Assembly (NCBI RefSeq): GCF_037478135.1
Contig: NZ_JBBHDV010000004.1
Span: 124,001-188,000 of the forward strand
Length of the DNA: 64,000 nucleotides
Reading direction: 5' to 3'
Source of the DNA: Denitratimonas sp037478135
GTDB lineage: Bacteria > Pseudomonadota > Gammaproteobacteria > Xanthomonadales > Xanthomonadaceae
Of the stretch, positions 9,190-18,523 are shown in pieces. Numbering within the stretch: the first letter of the stretch is position 1; the number at the start of each line of letters is the position of its first letter. The notes below the pieces were generated by a model. That model was not told the DNA's origin. It saw only the letters and a program-made list of their open reading frames with translations, and made no database searches. Made by a program: the position numbers and the translations under genes.

Positions 9190-9217
9190 CCCCAACCGTT
9201 CTCGGTTGGGGTTTTTT
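9190..9217 (+). terminator. Rho-independent terminator of ssrA
   Basis: A perfect 9-bp stem CCCCAACCG / CGGTTGGGG with a 4-nt loop, followed by six T residues. It starts 10 bases after the tmRNA 3' end. Confidence 0.92.
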
Positions 9218-9678
9218 CTTGTCTTGTCGCGCCGGTTTCCATGGCAGGAAGTCCATGAGTTGGGCGAACAGGGTCTTGCCGGTGTACATGGAGGGCTCCG
9301 ATCCAGGGTGGAGCGACAGCCTCTCCGGACCGGGAACTGCCGTTCAAGTCGGGGACACCCGAAAAGTGGGTTTAACTCCATGACGAAAAAGGTTTTTTAG
9401 GTGAAAGTCGGGGGCGTTAACCGGACAGTAGTGGAAGGACACAGCAAACGCTCGACCGGGGCAGGGCGCCCATCAGGATGAAGGAAGAGCCCTCAACCCG
9501 TACAAGCCGACGATCACGGCCACACTCACTGTCAGCAAATCAGCACGTTGCAGCCGCCACTCCTGTCCGCAACGGAACCGGTTCGTGCCGCCCTTAACCG
9601 GCCTGTAACACTTCCCCATCAAGGTTTCCGGATGGCCGCAAGGCCGAATCCTTCTTGTTTGCCTCCGGAAACCAGGCC
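9218..9678. other. Intergenic region after ssrA; no gene recognised
   Basis: About 460 bp between the ssrA terminator and the TonB-dependent receptor gene. Short frames exist on both strands but none has a recognisable protein signature. The 3' end of ssrA is a common integration site, yet I see no integrase, no second copy of the tmRNA 3' end and no clear repeats here. The final part presumably holds the receptor promoter. Confidence 0.5.
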
Positions 9679-12519
9679 ATGTCCCCCAAGCTTTCCCTGA
9701 TTGCGATTGCCGTGGCAACCGCGCTGACCCTCACTGTCCCGACACCGGCCACGGCGCAGCCTGCGGCACCTGCGATCACGGCTGAAGGCACCGCCGGCAC
9801 CGTCACCGGTTACATCAAGGAAGCCGCGCGTGGGGTGTATCTGGATGGTGCGCTGATCACGCTCAACGGCAGCGAAGCCGTCACCCAGCGCGATGGCAGC
9901 TTCCGCATCCACGGCGTGGCGCCGGGCCAGTACACGTTGCGCGTGGACTATCTGGGCTACCAGGGCCGCGATGTGGTGATCGAGGTCGGCAGCGAGCGCG
10001 GCGTGCGGGTGGATGTGGAACTGTCCAGCACCGTCGATGCCGAGCGCCTGGGCACAATCGAAGTGCGTGCCGCACGCGGTGCGCAGGCACTGGCACTGAA
10101 CCAGCAGCGCGCTTCCACCAACTACGTCAACGTGGTGTCGGCCGATCTGCTGGGCCAGTTCCCGGACAGCAACATCGCCGAATCCACCCAGCGCATCCCC
10201 GGCGTTTCGATCGAGCGCGATCAGGGCGAAGGCCGCTACGTCACGGTGCGCGGTGCGCCCAAGGAGTTCACCACCGTCACGATGGATGGCGTGCAACTGG
10301 CCAACCCGGATGCGGCAAGCCGTGGCGTGGAGTTGGACACCATCCCGGCCGACGTGATCGCTGCGCTGGAAGTCACCAAGGCGCTGACCCCGGACATGGA
10401 CGGCGATGCAATCGCCGGCAACATCAACATCCGCACCCAGAGTGCGCTTGATCGTGACGGCCTGACGCTGCGCGGTTCGGCGGCGCTGGGGCGTTACCAG
10501 CTGGGTTCGGGCGACAACGAGCGCTACAACGCCACCATCGGCAACCGTTTCGGCGCCGAGGGCAATATCGGCGTGCTGCTGTCGGCCTCACGCAGCAAGC
10601 AGGAGCGTTTCACCGACAACGTCGAAGCTGTGTTCGCCGATTTCGATGGCGACATCATGCCCGAGGTGGTCGAGATCAAGGACTACGAGGGCACCCGTAC
10701 CCGCAACGGCCTGACCGGCCGCTTCGATTTCCGTATCGATCCGAACAATCTGGTGTACCTGGTCGCGTCCGATTCCAACTTCAAGGACCGCGAGTTCCGC
10801 GACACGCTGGCGATCGAACTGGAGCGGCACGAAGCCGGTTCCAACGATGTCAGCGGCGTGGCCGGGCGTGCCACCTTCGACAAGGAGCTGCGCGAGCGCA
10901 CCTACGACAAGACCATCCGCACCTACAGCCTCGGTGGTGAGCACTGGGTGGGCGACGCGTGGAAGATCGATTGGCAGGCGGCGCAGAGCAAGGCCGACAA
11001 GACCACCAGCCCGCGCGACCAGTTCATCTTCCGCTCGCAGGTGCGCCCGCGCCTGGCGTACGACTACAGCAATCCGGATTTCCCGAGCTGGACCATCCTG
11101 GACGTGGCCGATGCGCCGGCCAGCGGCGTCAATCTGCCCGAGGACTGGTACCGCTTCCGCCGCCTCAACCAGCGCTATGAGTACAGCGAGGAGAAGGAGA
11201 ACAGCGTCCGCGTTGACCTGACCCGCGAGCAGCAGTTCCTCGGTGATTCGGGTGACATCAAGTTCGGCCTGCGGGCGCGCCAGCGCGACAAGCTGTTCGA
11301 CGACGAGCGTCGCCGCAACAGCGAATCGGACGATTTCGATGCGCTGGGCATCGGTTATTCGGACATGCTGTGCAACAGCTGGTCGAACAACTTCGATTAC
11401 TTCCTGACCGGCCGCCGCTTCTGCCGCGACATCTTCAGCAACCATGCCGGCGCATTGCAGGCCAGCGACAACCACGAACGGCTGATCGCCGATTCGATCA
11501 CCGCCGACTACCGCGCCGCCGAGGACGTGTACGGCACCTATGTGCGGCTGGATGCGAACTGGGGCGATCTGACGATGGTGGCCGGCCTGCGCTACGAGCG
11601 CACCGAGCTGGAAGGCAGCGCGGCCGAGTTCAACGAGGAAACCGAGGAGTTCACCCCGCAGTACGCCAAGCGCGATTACGACCACTTCCTGCCGAGCCTG
11701 CACCTGCGCTACGAGCTGAGCCCGGACAGCATCCTGCGCGCCTCGTATTCGACCGGCCTGAACCGTCCGGACTTCATGCACACCGCGCCATACCGCATCC
11801 GTGGCGAAAACGTATGGGACAACATCGAGGTCGGCAATCCGGATGTGGAAGCGGCCTACGCGCACAACTTCGACATCTCCTGGGAGCGCTATCTGCGCCC
11901 GCTGGGGCTGGTCTCGGCGGCGTTGTTCTACAAGGACATCGAGGATCCGCTGTTTGTCGCCAACAGCTATGAAACCTGGGAAGTGGTGGACCCGGACGAT
12001 GGCTCGCTGGATATCGTGAACCAGCGCATCACCCGCCCGGAAAACGGCGACAGCGGTGAAATCTACGGCATGGAACTGACCTGGCAGCAGACCTTCGACA
12101 GGCTGCCGGGCGCGTGGAGCGGGCTGGGCGTCTACGCCAACTACACCTGGGCCAAGTCCAGCGCCGAGCTGCCGTTCGGACTGGGCAAGACCGAGCTACC
12201 GGGCACCTCGCGCAACAACTACAACCTCGCGCTGACCTACGAAAAGGCCGGCTTCAATGCCCGCCTGGCCTACAACTACCGCTCCAGGTTCATCCAGGAA
12301 TTCAATGTTTCCAGCCCGGAATTGAATATCTACTGGGACGACCGCGACAGCCTGGATTTCAGCACCAGCTACCGCTTCGCCGCCAGCTGGGCGATCTTCG
12401 GCGAGGTCAACAACATCACCGACGAACGCCAGGTCCGCTTCCAGGGCCAGCGCAACCGCGTGCTGGAAATGGAAGGCTTCGGCCGCTCCTGGCTGGCCGG
12501 CGTGCGCTACGAATACTGA
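9679..12519 (+). CDS. TonB-dependent receptor with carboxypeptidase-regulatory-like N-domain
   Basis: A 946-residue outer-membrane receptor. A signal peptide (to about residue 29, ATAQPAAP) is followed by a carboxypeptidase D regulatory-like domain (about 40-115, TGYIKEAARGVYLDGA), a plug domain (about 145-260, with DSNIAESTQRIPGVSIERD and the TVRGAPKEF segment) and a beta barrel that ends in the aromatic C-terminus GVRYEY. The family imports siderophores, vitamin B12 or carbohydrates across the outer membrane. The ligand cannot be read here, because no sugar-utilisation or iron genes lie beside it. ATG 9679 is preferred over a TTG eight codons upstream because it starts the signal peptide. 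Confidence 0.93.
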   Translation: MSPKLSLIAIAVATALTLTVPTPATAQPAAPAITAEGTAGTVTGYIKEAARGVYLDGALITLNGSEAVTQRDGSFRIHGVAPGQYTLRVDYLGYQGRDVVIEVGSERGVRVDVELSSTVDAERLGTIEVRAARGAQALALNQQRASTNYVNVVSADLLGQFPDSNIAESTQRIPGVSIERDQGEGRYVTVRGAPKEFTTVTMDGVQLANPDAASRGVELDTIPADVIAALEVTKALTPDMDGDAIAGNINIRTQSALDRDGLTLRGSAALGRYQLGSGDNERYNATIGNRFGAEGNIGVLLSASRSKQERFTDNVEAVFADFDGDIMPEVVEIKDYEGTRTRNGLTGRFDFRIDPNNLVYLVASDSNFKDREFRDTLAIELERHEAGSNDVSGVAGRATFDKELRERTYDKTIRTYSLGGEHWVGDAWKIDWQAAQSKADKTTSPRDQFIFRSQVRPRLAYDYSNPDFPSWTILDVADAPASGVNLPEDWYRFRRLNQRYEYSEEKENSVRVDLTREQQFLGDSGDIKFGLRARQRDKLFDDERRRNSESDDFDALGIGYSDMLCNSWSNNFDYFLTGRRFCRDIFSNHAGALQASDNHERLIADSITADYRAAEDVYGTYVRLDANWGDLTMVAGLRYERTELEGSAAEFNEETEEFTPQYAKRDYDHFLPSLHLRYELSPDSILRASYSTGLNRPDFMHTAPYRIRGENVWDNIEVGNPDVEAAYAHNFDISWERYLRPLGLVSAALFYKDIEDPLFVANSYETWEVVDPDDGSLDIVNQRITRPENGDSGEIYGMELTWQQTFDRLPGAWSGLGVYANYTWAKSSAELPFGLGKTELPGTSRNNYNLALTYEKAGFNARLAYNYRSRFIQEFNVSSPELNIYWDDRDSLDFSTSYRFAASWAIFGEVNNITDERQVRFQGQRNRVLEMEGFGRSWLAGVRYEY

Positions 12520-12537
12520 TTACGGAGCTGCACCGAT

Positions 12538-12572
12538 CACGGCGCCCGCCGATATGCGGGCGCCGTGCTTTT
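12538..12572 (+). terminator. Rho-independent terminator of the TonB receptor gene
   Basis: A perfect 12-bp GC-rich stem (12538-12549 with 12556-12567) and a 6-nt loop, followed by CTTTT. It lies 18 bp after the receptor stop codon. Confidence 0.85.
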
Positions 12573-12761
12573 GCGGGCAGGAAGAACGATGCGGGCAGCG
12601 CGGGGCGCGCGATACCCGAACGCACTTTGCTGTTTGCGGGCGAAGGTCCGGACTTTTCCACCGGCCGGATGCGGAATCCGGCACAAAGCCGGATTTTCCC
12701 CGCACCCGGTGGCATGATCGCGCGGCATGTCCCGCCCTCTGCGCCACCGAAGGTCCGCCTG

Positions 12762-14567
12762 ATGAAAACCCTGTTCGCCACCTGCCTGTTTGCCCTTGCC
12801 GCGCCCGTCGCGCTGGCCTCCACCGTACCTGTCAGCGACACCGCGACAGAAGCCGCCGTCGATGCCGACGCGCAATTCACCGCGATCTACGAAAAGGAAT
12901 GGACCTGGCGCCAGCGCGAGTACGGCTTGAGCCGTGAAGACGCCGATTTCTCGCGTCGCGCGCGTCTGCCCAGTGTCGATGCAGCCAGCCAGCAGGCCCG
13001 CCTTGCGATGTGGCAGGACGTGCTGAAGCAGCTCGATGCAATCGACCCGCAAACCCTGTCGCCGGCACAGCGCGTGAACTACCAGGTCTATCGCCCGCAG
13101 GTCGAAAACTTGGCGGCGGACGTGCGTCTGCGCGGCTACGAAATGCCGTTCAACAGCGATTCCTCGTTCTGGTCGAACCTGGGCTTCATGGCGCGCGGCC
13201 AGTTCCGCAATGTCGATGATTACCGCGCCTACATCGGCAAGCTCAACGACGTGCCGCGCTACTTCGAGCAGCACATCGTCAACATGCGCGCCGGCCTTGC
13301 GCGCGGTTTCAGCGTGCCACGTGCGGTGCTGGACGGGCGCGAAGTCTCGATCGCCACCGTGGCGCAGGAAAAGGACATCGAAAAGCTCACCCTGTGGCTG
13401 CCGTTCGCGCAGATGCCGGCGACGATTCCGGCCGAACAGCAAGACGCCTTGCGCAAGGATGCACGCGAGGCACTGAGCACACGGGTGCAGCCGGCCTTCA
13501 CCGCGCTGCTGACCTTCTTCCACGAGGAATACGTGCCCGGCGCCCGCACCACGCTGGCGGCCGAAGCGCTGCCCGACGGCAAGGCGTATTACCGCCAGCA
13601 GATCCGCGAGTACACCACGCTGGACCTGTCGCCGCAGGAGATCCACGACATCGGGCTGAAGGAGGTCGCGCGTATCCGCGCCGAGATGGACGGAGTCATC
13701 GCGCAATCGGGTTTCGACGGTGATTTCGACGCTTTCGTGCACTTCCTGCGCACCGATCCGCAGTTCTACGCCAAGACCCCGCAGGAACTGCTCAACCACG
13801 CCGCCTGGATCGCCAAGCGTGTGGATGGCGTGATCGGGCGCTTCTTCGATCCGGTGCCGCGCGGGCGCTTCACCATCATCCCGGTGCCGGACGATATCGC
13901 GCCGTTCTGGACCGCAGGCCGTGGCGGCGCCGGCACCTACTGGCTCAACACTTACGACCTGCCGTCGCGCCCGTTCTACAACCTGCCGGCGCTGACCCTG
14001 CACGAAGCCGATCCGGGCCACGCCTTCCAGGCCGCGCTGGCACGTGAGCAGGAAGAACAGCCCGAATTCCGCCGCAACAGCTACATCTCCGCCTACGGCG
14101 AGGGCTGGGGCCTGTATGTGGAAAAGCTCGGCAAGGAAATGGGCATCTACGAAACCCCGTACCAGGATTTCGGCCGGCTCTCGTATGAAATGTGGCGCGC
14201 CGCGCGTCTGGTGATCGACACCGGCGTGCACCATCTGGGCTGGAGCCGTGACCAGGCACTGGCCTATCTGCGCGACCACACCGCGCTGTCCGAACACGAG
14301 GTCACGACTGAGGTCGACCGTTACATTTCCTGGCCGGGCCAGGCGCTGAGCTACAAGCTGGGCGAAATCGCGATCTGGAAGCTGCGTGCCGAAGCCGAGC
14401 AGGCGCTGGGCGCGGATTTCGACATCCGCGCCTTCCATAACACCGTGCTGAGCCAGGGTTCGGTGCCGCTGCCGGTGCTGGAAGCGCAGGTGCGCGACTA
14501 CATCCGCGACACCGCCGACAAGGCCCGCGCCAAGAAGGATGGAAAGCAGGAAGACCAGGCCGCCTGA
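12762..14567 (+). CDS. DUF885 family putative zinc-dependent hydrolase, secreted
   Basis: A 601-residue DUF885 protein with an N-terminal signal peptide (MKTLFATCLFALAAPVALAS). The family motif HEADPGH (His414, Glu415, His420) and the later YGEGWGLYVEKL with Glu447 are the likely metal-binding and catalytic residues, reminiscent of gluzincin carboxypeptidases. DUF885 proteins are common in Lysobacteraceae and are suspected periplasmic peptidases, but few have been assayed. The in-frame opening upstream overlaps the receptor gene and is not coding; ATG 12762 starts the signal peptide. Confidence 0.9.
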   Translation: MKTLFATCLFALAAPVALASTVPVSDTATEAAVDADAQFTAIYEKEWTWRQREYGLSREDADFSRRARLPSVDAASQQARLAMWQDVLKQLDAIDPQTLSPAQRVNYQVYRPQVENLAADVRLRGYEMPFNSDSSFWSNLGFMARGQFRNVDDYRAYIGKLNDVPRYFEQHIVNMRAGLARGFSVPRAVLDGREVSIATVAQEKDIEKLTLWLPFAQMPATIPAEQQDALRKDAREALSTRVQPAFTALLTFFHEEYVPGARTTLAAEALPDGKAYYRQQIREYTTLDLSPQEIHDIGLKEVARIRAEMDGVIAQSGFDGDFDAFVHFLRTDPQFYAKTPQELLNHAAWIAKRVDGVIGRFFDPVPRGRFTIIPVPDDIAPFWTAGRGGAGTYWLNTYDLPSRPFYNLPALTLHEADPGHAFQAALAREQEEQPEFRRNSYISAYGEGWGLYVEKLGKEMGIYETPYQDFGRLSYEMWRAARLVIDTGVHHLGWSRDQALAYLRDHTALSEHEVTTEVDRYISWPGQALSYKLGEIAIWKLRAEAEQALGADFDIRAFHNTVLSQGSVPLPVLEAQVRDYIRDTADKARAKKDGKQEDQAA

Positions 14568-14589
14568 TTCCGCTGCCAACCCGTCATCA

Positions 14590-14624
14590 CACCGCGACGG
14601 CAGGCCTTGTCCGCCGTCGCGGTG
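14590..14624. terminator. Hairpin between convergent genes, possible bidirectional terminator
   Basis: A perfect 12-bp stem CACCGCGACGGC / GCCGTCGCGGTG with an 11-nt loop. It lies between the convergent ends of the DUF885 and DUF421 genes. No T-run follows on either strand, so terminator function is inferred from position only. Confidence 0.45.
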
Positions 14625-14659
14625 CGGGTGCCGATCTGCGCCGGCTCAATCGTTCTGGA

Positions 14660-15133
14660 TCAATCCTTGTCGTCGGCCTTGATCACGCTGATCTCGCCGT
14701 CCACTTCCAGGATCGCCAGCGCCGCACCGGATGGATTCTCGACCCCGTTTTCACGCAGCGCCTCTTCCAGATCGGAGCGCGGCAGGTTGTTGCGTCGCAG
14801 GACTTTCTCGAACACCTGGCCATTGCGCAGCAGCACTACCGGTTCACCCTGCACCAGCCGATCCAGGCTGCGGAAGCGGGTGCCGAGGAACGCGATCAGC
14901 ACATTCAGCCCGATCAGCGTGGCGCACACCACCAGCGCACCGATTACCGATTGATCGCTGGCGGTCAGCGCGCCCTGCGTGGATTCGCCGATCAGCAGCA
15001 CCACGACCATGTCGAACGAGGTGAATTCGCCCAGCGTGCGTTTGCCGGAGAGGCGCAACAGCAGCATCAGCGCGAAATAGACGATTGCCGCGCGAACGAC
15101 AAATTCCCACAGCGGAAGCGAGACTGTCCACAT
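14660..15133 (-). CDS. DUF421 family membrane protein (YetF-like)
   Basis: A 157-residue DUF421 protein. Three predicted membrane segments fall within the first 85 residues (EFVVRAAIVYFALMLLLRL, the VVVLLIGEST region, and VVCATLIGLNVLIAFL), and a small cytoplasmic domain follows with VLLRNGQVFEKVLRRNNL and DLEEALRENGVEN. The family relates to Bacillus YetF/SpoVA-associated membrane proteins; function is unknown. ATG 15133 is chosen because it begins the first membrane helix. Confidence 0.85.
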   Translation of the reverse strand: MWTVSLPLWEFVVRAAIVYFALMLLLRLSGKRTLGEFTSFDMVVVLLIGESTQGALTASDQSVIGALVVCATLIGLNVLIAFLGTRFRSLDRLVQGEPVVLLRNGQVFEKVLRRNNLPRSDLEEALRENGVENPSGAALAILEVDGEISVIKADDKD

Positions 15134-15383
15134 GATGCCCGTCGTTGTCTCCTGATCCTGCCGCAGGCCGGCGCTGCCTGGCCGACGGCCCATTGCCGGC
15201 GTCGTTGTCCACGCTGCCCGCGATCAGCGATTGCCTGTCCGGGCCAGGCCGCCGGCCAGCACCCGACCCGGACATTCCGTGCAGGCGCCACGCACGCCCA
15301 CATCCACGCACATCCGCCGCCGAACAGGCGATGCCCGGCACTGTTCCTGCGGCGTTGTTTGCCGCTGACGCGTATGCCAGGGC

Positions 15384-15992
15384 CTACAGCATCTGGCTGC
15401 GCGCCTGCTCGGCACGCGAGGCACCGATCGCGGTTTCGACGTTCTTCACCTCCTCGGGCGGCGGCAGTACCGCCGGCATCCCGAGCGCCTTGATCCACAG
15501 TTCCCGGGTCCAGCCCGTGGTGTGGTAGAGGTGATGGTCTTCCTGCTGCTCGACCGCCTCGTAGGCCTGTTTCAGCACCCGGGTCGATCCGCTTTTGGCC
15601 TCTTTGGCGAGGTGGCCGATCAGTTCCCAGTTCATATGGTCCTTGGTTTCGGCCAGCACCACGCATTCGGCCGCGACCAGTTGTGCGGCGTCGGGTTCGG
15701 CACCGGCCTTGGCCATCTTGATCGCCTCCACCAGCGAGCGGCCGTGGTGCGCGACGATCTGGCGGCCGGGCGAGTTCTTTTCCGGATCAAGGCCCAATTC
15801 CTCGAACACGTTGAGCAGGATCGCGTGATGGTTGTGCGTCTCTTCCAGATAGTCTTCCCACTCTTTGCGCAGGTCATCGTCGATCGCGCATTCCAGTGCT
15901 GCCGAGTACACATTGATACCGCCGATTTCAGTCTGCAGGGCCTGCAGGAGGAGTTCTTCGAGCTGCTTGGGGTCATAGGCTTTGGTGGCCAC
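15384..15992 (-). CDS. Ferritin-like domain protein
   Basis: A 202-residue four-helix-bundle protein of the ferritin/rubrerythrin superfamily. Carboxylate and histidine ligands for a di-metal site are suggested by LQTEIGG (Glu), EETHNHH, VLAETKDH and EQQEDHHLYH. It starts with GTG at 15992, preceded by GGGAG at good spacing; the longer in-frame opening lacks family residues. It could store iron or act in oxidative-stress defence. The ChaB-like gene lies upstream on the same strand and DUF421 downstream. Confidence 0.78.
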   Translation of the reverse strand: MATKAYDPKQLEELLLQALQTEIGGINVYSAALECAIDDDLRKEWEDYLEETHNHHAILLNVFEELGLDPEKNSPGRQIVAHHGRSLVEAIKMAKAGAEPDAAQLVAAECVVLAETKDHMNWELIGHLAKEAKSGSTRVLKQAYEAVEQQEDHHLYHTTGWTRELWIKALGMPAVLPPPEEVKNVETAIGASRAEQARSQML

Positions 15993-16125
15993 GATGGTGT
16001 CTCCCGGGTGGTGAAAGGCAGGGGTGAAAAGGTCCGACGCAGCACGAAAAAGCAGGTTCCATGCCATGCCTGGAGCAGCCCTGTCATGGCTACTGGCAGG
16101 CACTGATGGAAGGCGCAATCGCGGG

Positions 16126-16356
16126 TCAATTCCGGGCGCGCCAGCGGCCATCGGCCTGCTTTGAATAGCGCTGCTTCACTGCCGCCCAGGCCACGTTGTG
16201 CGCCACTTCCTCACGCGAATCATCGCCACGGCGGTCGTCGGGGTGGGCGTTGGTGTCCCAGGCGTTGTTGCAGGCGGACAGATAGATGTCCTGCGCGTGT
16301 GCGGGCAGCACATTGCCCACGTTGTCGGGCAAATCGCGGGGCGAGTCGTAGGGCAT
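16126..16356 (-). CDS. ChaB family protein
   Basis: A 76-residue ChaB-like protein. The family pattern is clear: MPYDSPRDLPDNVGNVLPAH near the start, then QDIYLSACNNAW, and EEVAHNVAWAAVKQRY near the end. ChaB was named as a putative regulator of the ChaA cation antiporter, but no chaA gene is present here and similar small proteins occur widely without it. The open frame continues upstream, but ATG 16356 is the family start. Confidence 0.88.
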   Translation of the reverse strand: MPYDSPRDLPDNVGNVLPAHAQDIYLSACNNAWDTNAHPDDRRGDDSREEVAHNVAWAAVKQRYSKQADGRWRARN

Positions 16357-17057
16357 GGTGGCGTTCTGCAAGATGGGGGCATCAGATCCAGGCAGATGCC
16401 GTACCAGCCGCGTGCTGCCGGATTTCCCGCCCTTTGCGGGGCAGGGCGGGCGCAAAGCCTGCGCGCATGGCGGAAAACACTTCCGCAACGTGAAGGTTTT
16501 TCCTGCATCAATACCGGCATCGACCGCTTGCCGTGCTTCTGGATGGCAACCCTCGCACTGGCATGGAGACTGCTTGAATGCTGGTCGAAGTGGCGTGTCC
16601 GCCATTTCGCGGCACCACCCCGGCGCCGCCCGCCACTGGAGGCCAGGATCATGAAGAAGCGACACGCCTATGTGACCGATTCGCTGGAGATCGCCGACCG
16701 CTGCGTGAAGGAAGCGCGGCGTCTGGGGCTGTCCTGAAAGCCGGGCAACAACCATCTATGCTGTCCTGATCGGGCACAGCTGCCGTCGTCGGGGGTGCGA
16801 CCATGGCCGTCGGATCGGCAGCGTCGACGAATGCATCCTTCGTCGTGCTGCCAGCAACCTGCATCCGTATCGAATGTGCGGTCTGCAGCGAGAGCAGGCG
16901 CTGGTTCAGACGCGTATGTTCGTGTTCCAGTTCGTTCCGGGCCCCCATTCTGGGAACAACGCGTGAGCCGGTGTGTTAAATCAACGTTGCAAGCGCCGGT
17001 GCGGGAAGGGTTTTCCGAACCCGGAAAGTTTTACCGGGTCGCTCCCGTGCGTGGGGT
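16357..17057. other. Gene-poor stretch with possible relics
   Basis: About 700 bp between chaB and the next recognised gene. One short frame at 16650-16736 looks like the beginning of a known type of small protein (listed separately). A minus-strand frame ending near 16649 and opening near 16948 encodes a short heptad-like helix (LEHEHTRLNQRLLSL) but has no ribosome-binding site or family signature, so I do not call it a gene. Confidence 0.4.
16650..16736 (+). pseudogene. Possible truncated gene remnant (28 codons)
   Basis: The frame reads MKKRHAYVTDSLEIADRCVK... and stops after 28 codons. Its beginning looks like the N-terminus of small cytoplasmic proteins of Lysobacteraceae in which a beta strand is followed by a helix (xRHxYVxDSLExAxRxVxxAR), normally much longer. 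An upstream purine-rich GGCCAGGATC gives only weak initiation support. I consider it a truncated remnant; it could also be chance. Confidence 0.3.
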
Positions 17058-17489
17058 TCAGCGCAGCACGCCGCGTTTTTCCATCCAGGCCGAAAAGCGC
17101 CACAGCGCTACCGCGACCAGCACGAGGAACAGCGAAAAGCCCAGCCCGGCCGCACCACTGACCGCCCACGAGGGCGTGGTCGCATAGCCGGCGATGACCT
17201 GCACGATCAGCCCCAGCAGCGCCACGAGGAACACCAGCGTGGCCCAGCGCCGGCGCAGCAGCAGCGCCAGCGAACCCAGCACGCCGCCGATGGTGGCGAT
17301 GCCGTAGAACAGGTACAGCCAGCCCGGTGCGGCCTCGTAGACCGCGCGCTGTTCGGCCGGCATCGCCTGCAAGGCTTCGGCCGGCATCAGCATCTGGAAA
17401 ACGAAGGACGCCAGCCCGAGCAGGTTCCAGAGCAGGGCCAGTACGCCAACGATCCAGAGGCTGGCGGGAGTGCGGGTGGTGGTGTCCAT
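17058..17489 (-). CDS. Small four-helix membrane protein of unknown function
   Basis: A 143-residue hydrophobic protein with four predicted membrane segments: WIVGVLALLWNLLGLASFVF, YLFYGIATIGGVLGSLALLL, ATLVFLVALLGLIVQVIAGY and LGFSLFLVLVAVALWRFS. It ends in WMEKRGVLR. I do not recognise a named family beyond a general resemblance to small sugar-transporter-like membrane proteins of Lysobacteraceae. ATG 17489 is preferred to the upstream one at 17522 because it directly precedes the first helix. Confidence 0.7.
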   Translation of the reverse strand: MDTTTRTPASLWIVGVLALLWNLLGLASFVFQMLMPAEALQAMPAEQRAVYEAAPGWLYLFYGIATIGGVLGSLALLLRRRWATLVFLVALLGLIVQVIAGYATTPSWAVSGAAGLGFSLFLVLVAVALWRFSAWMEKRGVLR

Positions 17490-17613
17490 GCGGTGTTTCC
17501 CCGGTGGCGGAAAGGGTACCAAGTCTGCTCGCCGCAGCGCGGTGCGGCAACCGGAGCGCCGGGCAATGCGGTGCGGGTTTCGACAAGTGGGATTTCAGCG
17601 GGTGGAAATGAAA

Positions 17614-17647
17614 ACGCCGGCGCCCGGAATTCCAGGTGCGCCGGCGT
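17614..17647 (-). terminator. Rho-independent terminator of the formaldehyde operon
   Basis: A perfect 10-bp stem (17614-17623 with 17638-17647). Read on the minus strand it is followed by TTTTCATTTC. It lies 25 bp beyond the fghA stop codon. Confidence 0.8.
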
Positions 17648-17672
17648 CGGCATTCGCGGCAGGGAAGGGGAC

Positions 17673-18506
17673 TCAGCCGCGCAACGCGCGCGCATGGTGC
17701 GCGATGTGCTCGCCGATGAAGCTGGCGATGAAGTAGTAGCTGTGGTCATAGCCGGGCTGCATGCGCAGTTGCAGCGGGTGGCCGGCGGCTTCGGCTGCCT
17801 CGCGCAACAGCTGTGGCTTCAGTTGGCCTTCGAGGAATTCGTCAGCGTCACCCTGGTCGATCAGCAGCGGCAGTTTTTCCTGCGCCGACTTCAGCAGTTC
17901 CACGGTGTCGTACTGCTTCCACGCCTCGGGGTCATCACCGAGGTAGGCGCTGAACGCCTTCTCGCCCCACGGCACCTGCGTCGGTGCCACGATCGGCGAG
18001 AACGCGGACACGCTGCGGTAGCGGCCCGGATTCTTCAGCGCGATGGTCAGCGCGCCGTGGCCGCCCATCGAATGGCCGCTGATCGCGCGCACGTCGCTGG
18101 CCGCGTCGTCGGCTTCCACCCACGCCGGCAATTCTTCCACGATGTAGTCATACATCCGGTAGTGCTTCGCCCAAGGATCTTGCGTGGCGTTGAGATAGAA
18201 GCCGGCGCCCTGGCCCAGGTCGTAGGCTTCGTCGTTGGCGACGTCCTCGCCGCGCGGGCTGGTATCAGGCGCCACGATAATGATCCCGTGCTCGGCCGCA
18301 TAACGCTGCGCGCCGGCCTTGGTGATGAAGTTCTGCTCGTTGCAGGTCAGGCCGGAAAGCCAGTACAGCACCGGCAGTTTCTTGCCCTGCGCCGCCTGCG
18401 GCGGGAAGTACACGCCCACGGTCATGTCGCAGCCAAGTACCTCGGAGCGGTGGCGGTAGACGTCCTGCCAGCCGCCGAAGCAGGCGCGGTGTTCGATTCG
18501 TTCCAT
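17673..18506 (-). CDS. fghA: S-formylglutathione hydrolase
   Basis: A 277-residue esterase-D-type hydrolase that splits S-formylglutathione into glutathione and formate, the second step of glutathione-dependent formaldehyde detoxification. The nucleophile Ser146 sits in GHSMGGHG, the acid is probably Asp222 in DQGDADEF, and His255 is in GYDHSYYFI. YWLSGLTCNEQNF is a family signature. ATG 18506 gives the standard length and follows GGAGGACGAC. In most operons fghA follows frmA directly, but here a 2.3-kb hydrolase gene lies between them. Confidence 0.96.
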   Translation of the reverse strand: MERIEHRACFGGWQDVYRHRSEVLGCDMTVGVYFPPQAAQGKKLPVLYWLSGLTCNEQNFITKAGAQRYAAEHGIIIVAPDTSPRGEDVANDEAYDLGQGAGFYLNATQDPWAKHYRMYDYIVEELPAWVEADDAASDVRAISGHSMGGHGALTIALKNPGRYRSVSAFSPIVAPTQVPWGEKAFSAYLGDDPEAWKQYDTVELLKSAQEKLPLLIDQGDADEFLEGQLKPQLLREAAEAAGHPLQLRMQPGYDHSYYFIASFIGEHIAHHARALRG

Positions 18507-18523
18507 GTGAGTCGTCCTCCTGA

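Noticed and set aside
9181..9678. Possible genomic island at the ssrA 3' end
   Set aside because: No integrase, no repeated tmRNA end and no GC change were seen.
10588..11865. 425-codon open frame on the minus strand
   Set aside because: Shadow of the TonB-dependent receptor gene.
12537..14579. 680-codon open frame on the minus strand
   Set aside because: It is exactly antisense to the DUF885 gene, has no family signature and reflects high GC codon bias.
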